Assembly: GCA_023390705.1 (NCBI GenBank)
Contig: JAEWCI010000480.1
Location: forward strand, 1 to 10,271
Source of the DNA: Pseudomonadota bacterium
GTDB taxonomy: Bacteria > Pseudomonadota > Alphaproteobacteria > Acetobacterales > Acetobacteraceae
Length of the DNA stretch: 10,271 nt
Reading direction: 5' to 3'
The stretch's first letter is position 1. The number at the start of each line of letters is the position of its first letter. The notes under the pieces were generated by a model. That model made no database searches and was not told where the DNA came from. It saw only the letters and a list, made by a program, of their open reading frames with translations. Positions 1-6,852 of this stretch are shown piece after piece. The translations under genes were made by a program, and so were the position numbers.

Positions 1-67
1 CCCCGAACCTGTCTGATACCCGTGACGCCGCAGCCCCCTGGCCGCGGCGAAGGGGAACCCCTGTGCC

Positions 68-856
68 ATGCTGATCCTGTCCACCCTCCAGTTGCTGCTG
101 GGCGCCGGCTCCGGCGTGCTGGTGGGATTCTCGCTCGGGCTGGTGGGCGGTGGCGGCTCCATCCTGGCCGTGCCGCTGCTGGTCTATCTGGTCGGCGTGC
201 CGGTGCCGCATCTGGCGATCGGCACCAGCGCCGTCGCCGTGGCGGCAAATGCGGCGACCAGCCTGCTGAACCATGCACGGGCGGGCAATGTCCGCTGGCC
301 CTGCGCAACCGTCTTCGCGGGGGCCGGCGTCCTTGGCGCCTTCGCCGGTGCGCGGCTGGGGAAGATGGTGGACGGCCAGGCGCTGCTCGCCGCTTTCGCG
401 GTGATGATGGCGGTGGTGGCGGTCCTGATGCTGCGCCGGCGAGAGCCGGCCGAGGACCGCCGCGTGCGGCTGAACCGCGGCAATGCGCCGGCGCTTGTCG
501 GGACCGGCCTCGCGGTCGGCGCGCTCTCCGGCTTCTTCGGGATTGGCGGCGGCTTCCTGATCGTCCCGGGGCTGATCCTGGCAACGGGCATGCCGATGCT
601 TCAGGCGGTGGGCACCTCGCTTGTCGCGGTGGCTGCCTTCGGCCTCACCACCGCCGGCAGCTATGCCGCCGCCGGGCTGGTGGACTGGGCGCTGGCGGCG
701 GTGTTCGTCGCCGGCGGCGTGGCGGGCAGCATGCTCGGTGCGCGCGCCAGCCGTCGCCTGGCGGCGCGGCGCGGACTGCTCACCAAGGTCTTCGCCGGGC
801 TGATCCTGCTCGTCGCCGCCTATACCCTGGCGCGCAGCCTGGGCGCCCTTGGCTGA
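68..856 (+). CDS. TauE/SafE (TSUP) family membrane permease
   Basis: A 262-residue, almost wholly hydrophobic protein. It has the internal duplication typical of the TSUP (sulfite exporter TauE/SafE) family. A glycine-rich re-entrant motif, GLVGGGGSILAVP (residues 24-36), recurs in the second half as FGIGGGFLIVP (157-167). Each copy is followed by a GTS-A/L-VAVAA helix (52-60 and 182-190). A short charged cytoplasmic linker (residues 123-138, rich in Arg/Glu) separates the halves. Roughly seven to eight membrane helices are expected in the inner membrane. Family members move sulfite, sulfoacetate, sulfide or other small anions; the substrate cannot be told here, and no sulfur-metabolism gene lies in the window. 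The ATG at 68 is preceded by AGGGGA at 51-56. The length is usual for the family. The next gene on this strand starts 518 bases downstream, so it is probably not in the same operon. Confidence 0.9.
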   Translation: MLILSTLQLLLGAGSGVLVGFSLGLVGGGGSILAVPLLVYLVGVPVPHLAIGTSAVAVAANAATSLLNHARAGNVRWPCATVFAGAGVLGAFAGARLGKMVDGQALLAAFAVMMAVVAVLMLRRREPAEDRRVRLNRGNAPALVGTGLAVGALSGFFGIGGGFLIVPGLILATGMPMLQAVGTSLVAVAAFGLTTAGSYAAAGLVDWALAAVFVAGGVAGSMLGARASRRLAARRGLLTKVFAGLILLVAAYTLARSLGALG

Positions 857-1374
857 GCCAGCGCGCCCGGGCGCATCCAGGCCGGGTGGGGTCACGACGA
901 TGGAGCGGTTGATGAGGATGGGACCGCCCGCCAGGATGCCGAGTCCCCGGAATAGGTATGGTGCGCCGGGTCGGGCGCGATCTCCCTGGAGAGACAGGCG
1001 ATCCGGGTGTGGGTCAGGAACGGATCGATTGGCGGCCTGGCGGCGCTCCTTCCTGTCCTGACCTCGGCCAGCGGCCCATGGTTCCAGATGCGCCATGGCT
1101 GCGGATGGGCACGAGCACGGAGCACTGCGCCGGCACCGGCGCTTCCGGCGCGGGGCAGGGAGGCACCATCCGCCCCGTGGCACCGCCACGATGCCGGGGC
1201 CGACGGCGGGGGAAGAACAGCAGGGGCGGCGGGCGCGGCAGGGCCGCCGTGCCGGGCGGCCAGGGCCCGCGGCCCAGGGCCGTATCCTGCCGGGCCACCG
1301 TGGAAGGCGCCATGGTGGCTTGCCTCGCCTGGCCGCTTGCGCCTCAAATGGTGCGCAAAATGGAGGAAAACGTC
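857..1374. other. non-coding stretch between the TSUP gene and the Bug receptor gene
   Basis: These 518 bases hold no gene I can support. Open frames exist on both strands, but their translations are Arg/Gly/Pro-rich and match no family I know. A perfect 12-base palindrome, GCGCCCGGGCGC, sits at 863-874 just after the TSUP stop. It has no loop and no T-run, so it is a poor terminator. Small GC hairpins occur, for example arms at 1263-1267 and 1271-1275. The promoter of the Bug/GMC pair should lie here, but I see no clear -35/-10 pair. The extended frame from 958 into the Bug gene is not a plausible coding extension. Confidence 0.5.
1362..1366 (+). promoter_or_regulatory. ribosome binding site fixing the Bug receptor start
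   Basis: GGAGG lies 8 bases before the ATG at 1375. It supports that start over the in-frame ATG at 1360 and over the much longer open frame from 958. The 1375 start also puts the export signal right at the N terminus. Confidence 0.75.
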
Positions 1375-2331
1375 ATGCAGATCGGCCGCCGCGGCCTGCT
1401 GGCCGCGCCCCTGGTGCTCGCCGCGCCTGCTTCCCTTGCCGCCTGGCCGGACCGGCCCATCCGCATCATCGTCACCTTCCCGGCCGGCACCCAGACCGAC
1501 ATCCTCACCAGGCTCTACAGCGCGCCGCTGTCGCAGAAGCTGGGCCAGCCGGTCATCGTGGACAACCGCGGCGGCGCCCAGGGCGTGATCGGCATCCGCG
1601 CCGCGCTGGCCGCCCCGGCGGATGGCCATACCCTGCTGATGATCGGCGTCTCCACCGGCGCCAGCGCGCCGCACATGATCAAGGACCTGCCCTACCACCC
1701 GCTGCGCGACCTGGTACCGATCGCCATGGTGGCCGACGCGCCCTATCTGCTGATCTGCGATCCGCGCCTGCCGGTCCACAGCACGGCGGAACTGATCGCC
1801 TATGCCAAGGCGCGGCCCGGGCAGCTTTCCTTCGGCCATGGTGCGCCCAGCCGGCATGTCGCCGGCGCGCTGATGGCCAGGAGGGCGGGGATCGAGGCGC
1901 TGGAGGTGGCCTATCGCGGCCAGCCGGAGGCGACCAACGACTGCGCCGCCGGCCGCATCTCCTACACCGTCGCGGATCTGGGCGAGGCGCTGGTGCAGGC
2001 GCGGGAAGGGCGGGTGAGGGCGCTGGCGGTCACCACGGCGGAGCGTTCGCCCCTGGCGCCCGACATCCCGGTCCTGTCCGAGACGCTGCCGGGCTACAAC
2101 CTCTCGGTCTGGTTCATGCTGGGGGCAAGGGCCGGCGTGCCGCAGCCGGTGGTCAACAGGATCAACGCCGCCATGACGGAGGTGATGGCCGAGCCCGGGC
2201 TGCGGCAGCAACTGGCCGTTCAGGGGCTGGATGTCCGTTCCCTGCCGCCGGAAGCCCTGAAGGGCTTCATGGAAAGCGAGGTGGAGAATTGGGGACGCAT
2301 CATCCGCCTTCTCGACCTGCAGCCGAGCTGA
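1375..2331 (+). CDS. Bug-family (TTT) periplasmic substrate-binding protein
   Basis: A 318-residue protein of the tripartite tricarboxylate transporter receptor (Bug/TctC) family, of usual length. The N terminus has an arginine pair and hydrophobic stretch (GRRGLLAAPLVLAAP, residues 4-18) with likely cleavage after ASLA (residue 22). It could use Tat or Sec; the RR suggests Tat. The mature protein starts WPDRPIRIIVTFPAGTQTDI (24-43), the first strand and ligand loop of Bug proteins. The family hallmark follows as VDNRGGAQGVIG (62-73). SFGHGAPSRHVAGALM (152-167) corresponds to the second ligand loop. Bug proteins bind carboxylates, aromatic acids, amino acids or other small organics. No TctA/TctB membrane partners are in the window, so it is an orphan receptor, which is common in this family. 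The GMC oxidoreductase gene starts 91 bases downstream and is probably co-transcribed. The ligand is unknown. Confidence 0.92.
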   Translation: MQIGRRGLLAAPLVLAAPASLAAWPDRPIRIIVTFPAGTQTDILTRLYSAPLSQKLGQPVIVDNRGGAQGVIGIRAALAAPADGHTLLMIGVSTGASAPHMIKDLPYHPLRDLVPIAMVADAPYLLICDPRLPVHSTAELIAYAKARPGQLSFGHGAPSRHVAGALMARRAGIEALEVAYRGQPEATNDCAAGRISYTVADLGEALVQAREGRVRALAVTTAERSPLAPDIPVLSETLPGYNLSVWFMLGARAGVPQPVVNRINAAMTEVMAEPGLRQQLAVQGLDVRSLPPEALKGFMESEVENWGRIIRLLDLQPS

Positions 2332-2422
2332 GGGCAGCCCGCCCGCCCACGCTCGCAACGGCTTGCGCCGGCGCCCGCGCCATGGGTTCATGCGTGATCC
2401 AGGGGGGAGCGCAGCAGGCGAC

Positions 2423-4027
2423 ATGCAGAGCTACGACTACATCGTCGTCGGTGCCGGTTCGGCCGGCGCGGTGGTGGCGAACCGGCTTTCGGCCGATGCC
2501 CGCAACCGGGTGCTGCTGCTGGAAGCCGGGCCCGCCGGCCATCCCTGGTCGCGCATCCCCATCGGCTACGCCAAGCTGATCACCAACCCTGCCGTCAACT
2601 GGCTGTACAGCGCCGAGCCGGAGGCCGGCACCAATGGGCGGCGCATCCCGGTGCCGCGCGGGCGCATGCTCGGCGGTTCCAGCGCCATCAACGGCCTGGC
2701 CTTCGTGCGCGGCCAGGCGCAGGATTTCGACACCTGGGCGCAGATGGGCAACCAGGGCTGGAGCTACGCCGACGTCCTGCCCTTCTTCAAGCGCATGGAG
2801 TGCTACGAGGGCGGCGGCGACGATGCCTTCCGCGGCCGCGACGGCCCGCTGCGCGTCACCAACCCGGCACCGCGCGACCCGCTCTTCGCCACGCTGATCG
2901 AGGCCGCGGGCCAAGTCGGCATCCGCCACAACCCGGACTACAATGGCGCCCGGCAGGATGGCATCGCCATGAGCCAGGGGACCATCGCTTCCCGCCGCCG
3001 CATGAGCACGGCGCATTGCTACCTGGACCCCATCCGCAACCGCCCGAACCTGCGGATCGAGACGGGGGCACTGGCCGAGTGCCTGCTGCTGGACGGAAGG
3101 CGCTGCATCGGCCTGCGCTATTCGGTGGGCGGGGAGTCGCGTGACGCGCATGCCGCGCGCGAGGTGGTGGTCAGCGCCGGCTCGGTCAACTCGCCGCAAC
3201 TGCTGGAGCTTTCCGGCATCGGCCAGCCGGAGCGGCTGCGCAGCCTCGGCATCGAGGTGCGCCATGCCCTGCCTGGCGTCGGCGAGAACCTGCGCGACCA
3301 CTACGCGCCGCGCACCCGCTGGGCCGTCGGCGCCAGGGGCTGGACCTTCAACGACCGTGGCCGCGGGCTTGGCCTGGTGAACCAGGCGCTGCGCTACGCG
3401 CTGTTCGGCCAGGGCATGCTCAACATGGTGGCGGCGCCGATCCGCGCCTTCGTCCATTCGCGCGAGGGGCTGGAGGCGCCGGACCTGCTGCTGGGCTGGG
3501 TGCCGATGCTGACGGAGCCCGGCCCGAAGGGACCGAGGATCTCACGCCAGTCCGGCATGACCTGCTATGCCCACCCGATGCGGCCGGAGAGCAGGGGCCA
3601 TATCCACATCACCTCGGCCGATCCGCGCCAGCCGCCCGCGATCAATTTCAACTTCCTCTCATCGCCCAGCGATGCCGAACTGACGCTGCGCGCCATCCGC
3701 ATCGCCCGTGCGGTGATGACCTCACCGGCGATGGCGCCATTGCAGGTTAGCGAGATCGCGCCGGGCGAGGCGCTGACCAGGGACGACGAGATCCTGGACT
3801 GGGTGAGGCGGGCGGCGGAAACCACCTATCACCCCGTCGGCACCTGCCGGATGGGCAAGGATGCGATGGCGGTGGTGGACCCGCAATTGCGGGTGCATGG
3901 GATCGAGGGCCTGCGCGTTGCCGATGCCTCGATCATGCCGACCATTACCTCAGGCAATACCAACGCGCCTGCGGTCATGATCGGCGAGAAGGCGGCGGAC
4001 ATGGTCTTGAAGCAGGCCGCCGCCTGA
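2423..4027 (+). CDS. GMC-family FAD-dependent oxidoreductase (alcohol/choline dehydrogenase-like)
   Basis: A 534-residue glucose-methanol-choline oxidoreductase. The N-terminal Rossmann motif binding the FAD ADP moiety is VVGAGSAGAVVANRL (residues 8-22), with the ribose-binding acid in LLLEAG (31-36). GMC signature 1 is RGRMLGGSSAINGLAF (79-94); signature 2 is GSVNSPQLLELSGIG (253-267). The C-terminal block carries the catalytic histidine in YHPVGTCRMG (His470) and the partner Asn in SGNTNAP (Asn512 or Asn514). All expected catalytic parts are present, so the enzyme looks functional. Relatives oxidise alcohols, choline, polyethylene glycol or sugars. The substrate is not readable from sequence. 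No signal peptide is seen, so it is probably cytoplasmic or peripheral to the inner membrane. The ATG at 2423 puts the Rossmann strand a few residues from the N terminus, as usual. It has only a weak, poorly spaced ribosome site; an in-frame ATG at 2390 would add 11 residues. Confidence 0.93.
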   Translation: MQSYDYIVVGAGSAGAVVANRLSADARNRVLLLEAGPAGHPWSRIPIGYAKLITNPAVNWLYSAEPEAGTNGRRIPVPRGRMLGGSSAINGLAFVRGQAQDFDTWAQMGNQGWSYADVLPFFKRMECYEGGGDDAFRGRDGPLRVTNPAPRDPLFATLIEAAGQVGIRHNPDYNGARQDGIAMSQGTIASRRRMSTAHCYLDPIRNRPNLRIETGALAECLLLDGRRCIGLRYSVGGESRDAHAAREVVVSAGSVNSPQLLELSGIGQPERLRSLGIEVRHALPGVGENLRDHYAPRTRWAVGARGWTFNDRGRGLGLVNQALRYALFGQGMLNMVAAPIRAFVHSREGLEAPDLLLGWVPMLTEPGPKGPRISRQSGMTCYAHPMRPESRGHIHITSADPRQPPAINFNFLSSPSDAELTLRAIRIARAVMTSPAMAPLQVSEIAPGEALTRDDEILDWVRRAAETTYHPVGTCRMGKDAMAVVDPQLRVHGIEGLRVADASIMPTITSGNTNAPAVMIGEKAADMVLKQAAA

Positions 4028-4037
4028 CGGTGTGAGG

Positions 4038-4069
4038 GGCGGCCCGGCCGCCGAAGCAGCCGGGCCGCC
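4038..4069. terminator. hairpin terminator shared by the convergent GMC and molybdopterin-subunit genes
   Basis: A perfect 11-bp inverted repeat: GGCGGCCCGGC at 4038-4048 pairs with GCCGGGCCGCC at 4059-4069 across a 10-base loop. It starts 11 bases after the GMC stop and ends 8 bases before the last base of the converging gene on the minus strand. A short pyrimidine/T-containing tail (CCTTCTT, 4073-4079) follows on the plus strand. There is no long T-run, so termination may be imperfect. Position and symmetry fit a bidirectional terminator. Confidence 0.7.
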
Positions 4070-4077
4070 TGGCCTTC

Positions 4078-5112
4078 TTAAGCCTCCGCCGGCTCCAGCG
4101 CCGCCAGCACCTTCGGCGGCGACATGGGCAGGCTGTAGAAGCGCTTGCCCAGGGCGTCGTGGACGGCGTTGGAGATCGCCGCGAGCGGCGGCACGATCGG
4201 TGCCTCGCCCACGCCGCGCACGCCCTGCGGGTGCTTCGGGTTCGGGATTTCCAGCATCACCGGCTCGATGAACGGCACGTCGGAGCAGACCGGCATGCGG
4301 TAATCGAGGAAGCTGGCATTATCGAGGCGGCCCTGCCTGTCGTACAGGTATTCCTCGGAAAGCGCCCAGCCGATGCCCTGCACCACGCCGCCCTGGATCT
4401 GGCCCTCGACATAATCGGGGTGCAGCGCCCGGCCGACATCCTGCGCCGCAGTGTAGCGCAGCACGCGGACGATGCCGAGTTCGGTGTCCACCTCCACGTC
4501 CACGACATGGGTGGCGAAGCCCGGGTCCGCGCCCTGGGTGTTGAGCTGGACGCCGGCGCCGATGGGGCCACCCATCTCGTTCGCCTTGGCCGCCAGCTCC
4601 TTCAGGCTGAGCGGCGGGAACTGGCCGGCATTCGGGCCCGCCGGCCGCGCCTCGCCATTCTCCCAGATCACCGCCTCCGGGTCGATCTTCCAGATCCGCG
4701 CCGCGCGTTCCTTCAGCTGGCCAATGACCTTCTCGGTGGACTGCGTGACCACCATGGCCGAGGCGAAGGTGACGCGGCTGCCGCCGGTGAGGTTGGAGAA
4801 GCCGATGGAGGAGGTGTCGCCGATCAGCACCGAGACGCGCTTGTGCTCGATCCCGAGCAACTCGGCGGTGACGTTGGCGATGGAGGCGCGGCTGCCGCCG
4901 ACATCCGGGTGGCCGGTGGTCACCGTGACATTGCCGTCCTCGGTGATGTTCACCTGCGCGCTCGATTCGCCGCCGGCATTGAACCAGAAGCCCGAGGCGA
5001 CGCCGCGGCCGCGCAGCACGCCCGGCTTCGGCGACTTCTCCAGCGGCGCCCGGTAGTGCGGGTGGTTCTTGATCGCCTCGACCGTCTCCCTGAAGGTGAC
5101 GCGGCCGAACAC
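4078..5112 (-). CDS. molybdopterin-binding subunit of a xanthine dehydrogenase-family enzyme, C-terminal piece
   Basis: A 344-residue open frame corresponding to the second molybdopterin-binding domain (MoCoBD_2-like) of molybdenum hydroxylase large subunits. It holds GHPDVGGSRASIANVTAELL (residues 67-86), TGGSRVTFASAMVV (109-122), AAQDVGRALHP (222-232), the signature GQIQGGVVQGIGWAL (237-251), and GVGEAP (300-305). Glu303 of GVGEAP is in the position of the catalytic base of the xanthine oxidase family. The piece lies in exactly the same frame as the upstream N-terminal piece, from which it is separated by TAA and two further codons (Gly, Ala). If translated separately, the first available start is GTG at 5112, with AAGG four bases upstream overlapping the TAA. 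No ATG lies near. Alone it lacks the hammerhead and first cofactor-binding domain and could not be an enzyme; it would have to assemble with the N-terminal piece. Intact frame and normal codon bias argue against long decay. Confidence 0.8.
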   Translation of the reverse strand: MFGRVTFRETVEAIKNHPHYRAPLEKSPKPGVLRGRGVASGFWFNAGGESSAQVNITEDGNVTVTTGHPDVGGSRASIANVTAELLGIEHKRVSVLIGDTSSIGFSNLTGGSRVTFASAMVVTQSTEKVIGQLKERAARIWKIDPEAVIWENGEARPAGPNAGQFPPLSLKELAAKANEMGGPIGAGVQLNTQGADPGFATHVVDVEVDTELGIVRVLRYTAAQDVGRALHPDYVEGQIQGGVVQGIGWALSEEYLYDRQGRLDNASFLDYRMPVCSDVPFIEPVMLEIPNPKHPQGVRGVGEAPIVPPLAAISNAVHDALGKRFYSLPMSPPKVLAALEPAEA

Positions 5113-5118
5113 CGCGCC

Positions 5119-6357
5119 TTAGGCCGCCTTGTCCCCCGGCTTGGCCGTGTTCTTCAGCCGCAGCTCCAGCGGGTCCATCCCCAGCTTCTCGGCCACCTCG
5201 TCGAGCACGCATTCGGTCGCATAGGCGCCGAGCGGTGCGCCGGGCGCGCGATAGGCCGCGACCTTGGAGCGGTTGGAGACCACGTCGTAGCCCACCGAAA
5301 GCACGTTCGGGATGGCATAGGGCGCGAAGGAGCAGCCGACCGGCCCACGCAGCGGCGAGCCGGGCAGGCAGCCGGCCTGGAGGTAGAAGGTGCCCTGGGC
5401 GGCGACGATGGTGCCGTCCTTCTTCACGCCGATCTTCACCGTGCTCAGCGAGCCCGAGGTGGGCCCCGTCGCGCGGAACACCTCGTCGCGGGTCATTACC
5501 ATCTTCACCGGCCGGCCCGACTTCTTCGAAAGCAGGACGGCAACCGGTTCGAGGTAGATGATGGTCTTGGCGCCGAAGCCGCCGCCGATCTCGGCCGGGA
5601 TGGCGCGGATGTTGCTCTGCGGGATGCCGGTGAGCAGCGAGGTCATGGCGCGGACCATGAACTGGCCCTGGCTGGAGGACCAGATCGTGACCCTGCCGTC
5701 GGCCGCGTAGCTCACGGTGCAGGCCTGCGGCTCGATATAGCCCTGGTGCACCGGGCGGGTCCGGAAGGTCCGCTCGACGATCACATCGGCCTCGGCGAAG
5801 CCGGTCTCGATATCGCCCAGCTTGTTGACCATCGTGCCGGCGATGTTCGAGGGCTTGTCCTCGAACTTCAGGAAATCATGCAGAATGGGCGCGTCCGGCC
5901 TGATCGCGTCCTCGATCTCGATGACATGCGGCAGGACCTCGTAGTCCACCTCGATCAGCCGGCACGCCTCGGCGGCGACCTCCTCGTTGATCGCCGCCAC
6001 TGCGGCCACCGGGTGGCCGTGGAACAGCGCCTTCTCGCGCGCCATGACGTTGCGGCACATCCAGCGCATGTCCTGGATGCCCAGCATCACGGATTTCTCG
6101 ACGGGGAAGTCCACGATGTCCTTCGCCGTCACCACCGCCTTCACGCCGGGCAGCGCCTCGGCCTTCGCGGTGTTGATGCCGCGGATGATGGCATGCGGGT
6201 GCGGGCTGCGCAGCACTTTGCCCCAGATCATGCCGGGCATGGTGTTGTCGGCGGCATAGCCGGCGCGGCCTGTCACCTTGTCCGCGCCGTCGGGGCGGAT
6301 GGTGCGCTTGCCGATCCACTTGTTGTCGAGGATCTCGGTCTTGTTGATGACATTCAT
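5119..6357 (-). CDS. molybdopterin-binding subunit of a xanthine dehydrogenase-family enzyme, N-terminal piece
   Basis: A 412-residue protein with the N-terminal two thirds of a molybdenum hydroxylase large subunit. First comes the a/b-hammerhead domain (about residues 25-140: DKVTGRAGYAADNTMPGMIW, then LRSPHPHAIIRGI). The first molybdopterin-binding domain follows, with SSSQGQFMVRAM (227-238), EIGGGFGAK (256-264) and the active-site stretch AAYRAPGAPLGAYATE (367-382). The last is the xanthine dehydrogenase/4-hydroxybenzoyl-CoA reductase-like form, not the AYRCSFR loop of form I CO dehydrogenase, so it is not CoxL. Likely reactions are hydroxylation of an N-heterocycle or aldehyde, or oxidation/reduction of an aromatic compound; the substrate is unknown. 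Its ATG overlaps the stop of the 2Fe-2S gene (ATGA) and has AGGGAGG 7 bases upstream (6365-6371). It ends at the TAA discussed under the whole-gene entry. Confidence 0.88.
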   Translation of the reverse strand: MNVINKTEILDNKWIGKRTIRPDGADKVTGRAGYAADNTMPGMIWGKVLRSPHPHAIIRGINTAKAEALPGVKAVVTAKDIVDFPVEKSVMLGIQDMRWMCRNVMAREKALFHGHPVAAVAAINEEVAAEACRLIEVDYEVLPHVIEIEDAIRPDAPILHDFLKFEDKPSNIAGTMVNKLGDIETGFAEADVIVERTFRTRPVHQGYIEPQACTVSYAADGRVTIWSSSQGQFMVRAMTSLLTGIPQSNIRAIPAEIGGGFGAKTIIYLEPVAVLLSKKSGRPVKMVMTRDEVFRATGPTSGSLSTVKIGVKKDGTIVAAQGTFYLQAGCLPGSPLRGPVGCSFAPYAIPNVLSVGYDVVSNRSKVAAYRAPGAPLGAYATECVLDEVAEKLGMDPLELRLKNTAKPGDKAA

Positions 6358-6836
6358 TGCGCGGCCTCCCTCATCTCCGCGGCCGTTTCCAGCACCGCGC
6401 GGACGATCTTGTCATAGCCCGTGCAGCGGCACAGGTTGCCGGCCAGCCAGAAGCGGACCTCGGTCTCGGTCGGATCAGGGTTCCTCTCCAGCAGCGACTG
6501 GGCCGCCACCAGGAAGCCCGGCGTGCAGATGCCGCATTGCAGCGCGGCCATTTCCAGGAATTTCTGCTGCAGCGGGTGCAGTTGGTCGCCCTGGGCCATG
6601 CCCTCGATGGTGCGGATCTCCTTGCCCTCGGCCTCGGGGGCCAGCACCAGGCAGGAACAGGTCAGCCGCCCGTCCAGCGTGATGCTGCAGGCGCCGCAAT
6701 CGCCGGTGCCGCAGCCTTCCTTGGTGCCGGTCAGGCCGAGCGTGTTGCGCAGCACATCCAGCATGCTCTGGTTCGGCTCGCAGAGGAATTCCGTCGGCTC
6801 GCCGTTGATGGTGGTGGAAACGTGAAGCTTGGCCAT
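6354..6836 (-). CDS. 2Fe-2S (small) subunit of a xanthine dehydrogenase-family enzyme
   Basis: A complete 160-residue iron-sulfur subunit of the molybdenum hydroxylase family, of usual length. The N-terminal plant-type ferredoxin domain carries CGTGDCGAC (Cys42, Cys47, Cys50) plus Cys62, in the canonical C-x4-C-x2-C-x11-C spacing. The C-terminal four-helix domain binds the second 2Fe-2S cluster with CGIC (Cys101, Cys104) and CRC (Cys136, Cys138). All eight ligands are present. It passes electrons from the molybdenum site to FAD. The lack of a signal peptide suggests a cytoplasmic enzyme. The gene begins 16 bases after the FAD subunit stop, with a ribosome site (AGGA...GAG) overlapping that stop. 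It overlaps the large-subunit start by ATGA, implying translational coupling. Confidence 0.95.
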   Translation of the reverse strand: MAKLHVSTTINGEPTEFLCEPNQSMLDVLRNTLGLTGTKEGCGTGDCGACSITLDGRLTCSCLVLAPEAEGKEIRTIEGMAQGDQLHPLQQKFLEMAALQCGICTPGFLVAAQSLLERNPDPTETEVRFWLAGNLCRCTGYDKIVRAVLETAAEMREAAQ

Positions 6837-6852
6837 GTGCTCAGGCTCTTTC

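Larger units (their letters stand above)
4078..6357 (-). pseudogene. whole molybdopterin-binding (large) subunit gene, interrupted by one in-frame TAA
   Basis: Read through, the locus encodes about 759 residues, the usual length of a xanthine dehydrogenase-family large subunit. The only defect I see is TAA at 5119-5121 (codon 413). Both flanks continue the family alignment in one frame: KNTAKPGDKAA, then stop, then GAVFGRVTFRETVEAI. From memory of the family, this site reads KAA-Tyr(or His)-GP, so a single base change from TAC or TAT to TAA would explain it. No frameshift is needed. Three readings remain open: a recent nonsense mutation that disables the enzyme, a base-call error, or a genuinely split subunit with restart at the GTG at 5112. 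The neighbouring subunit genes are intact, so loss, if real, is recent. Confidence 0.55.

Noticed and set aside
2..16. The 3' end of an upstream plus-strand gene ending at TGA (14-16)
   Set aside because: Only four codons are visible, which is too few to support a coding call.
863..874. A perfect 12-base palindrome after the TSUP gene, considered as a terminator
   Set aside because: There is no loop and no T-run. Short GC palindromes are expected by chance at this base composition.
958..1374. An N-terminal extension of the Bug receptor gene
   Set aside because: The extension has no family resemblance and would bury the export signal in the middle of the protein. GGAGG at 1362-1366 points to the ATG at 1375.
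892..2424. A 510-codon open frame on the minus strand across the Bug gene and the region before it
   Set aside because: Low-complexity, Arg/Gly/Pro/His-rich translation. The plus-strand Bug family motifs and ribosome site show which strand is coding.
5119..6357. The large subunit as form I CO dehydrogenase (CoxL)
   Set aside because: The active-site loop reads AYRAPGAP, not the AYRCSFR of CoxL, so CO oxidation is not supported despite the Cox-like subunit layout.
4159..6417. A 752-codon open frame on the plus strand opposite the molybdopterin subunit
   Set aside because: Its translation is His/Asp/Arg/Gly-rich with no family resemblance. It arises from the G/C-ending codons of the real gene on the minus strand. 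Its continuity does show that the real gene has no frameshift.
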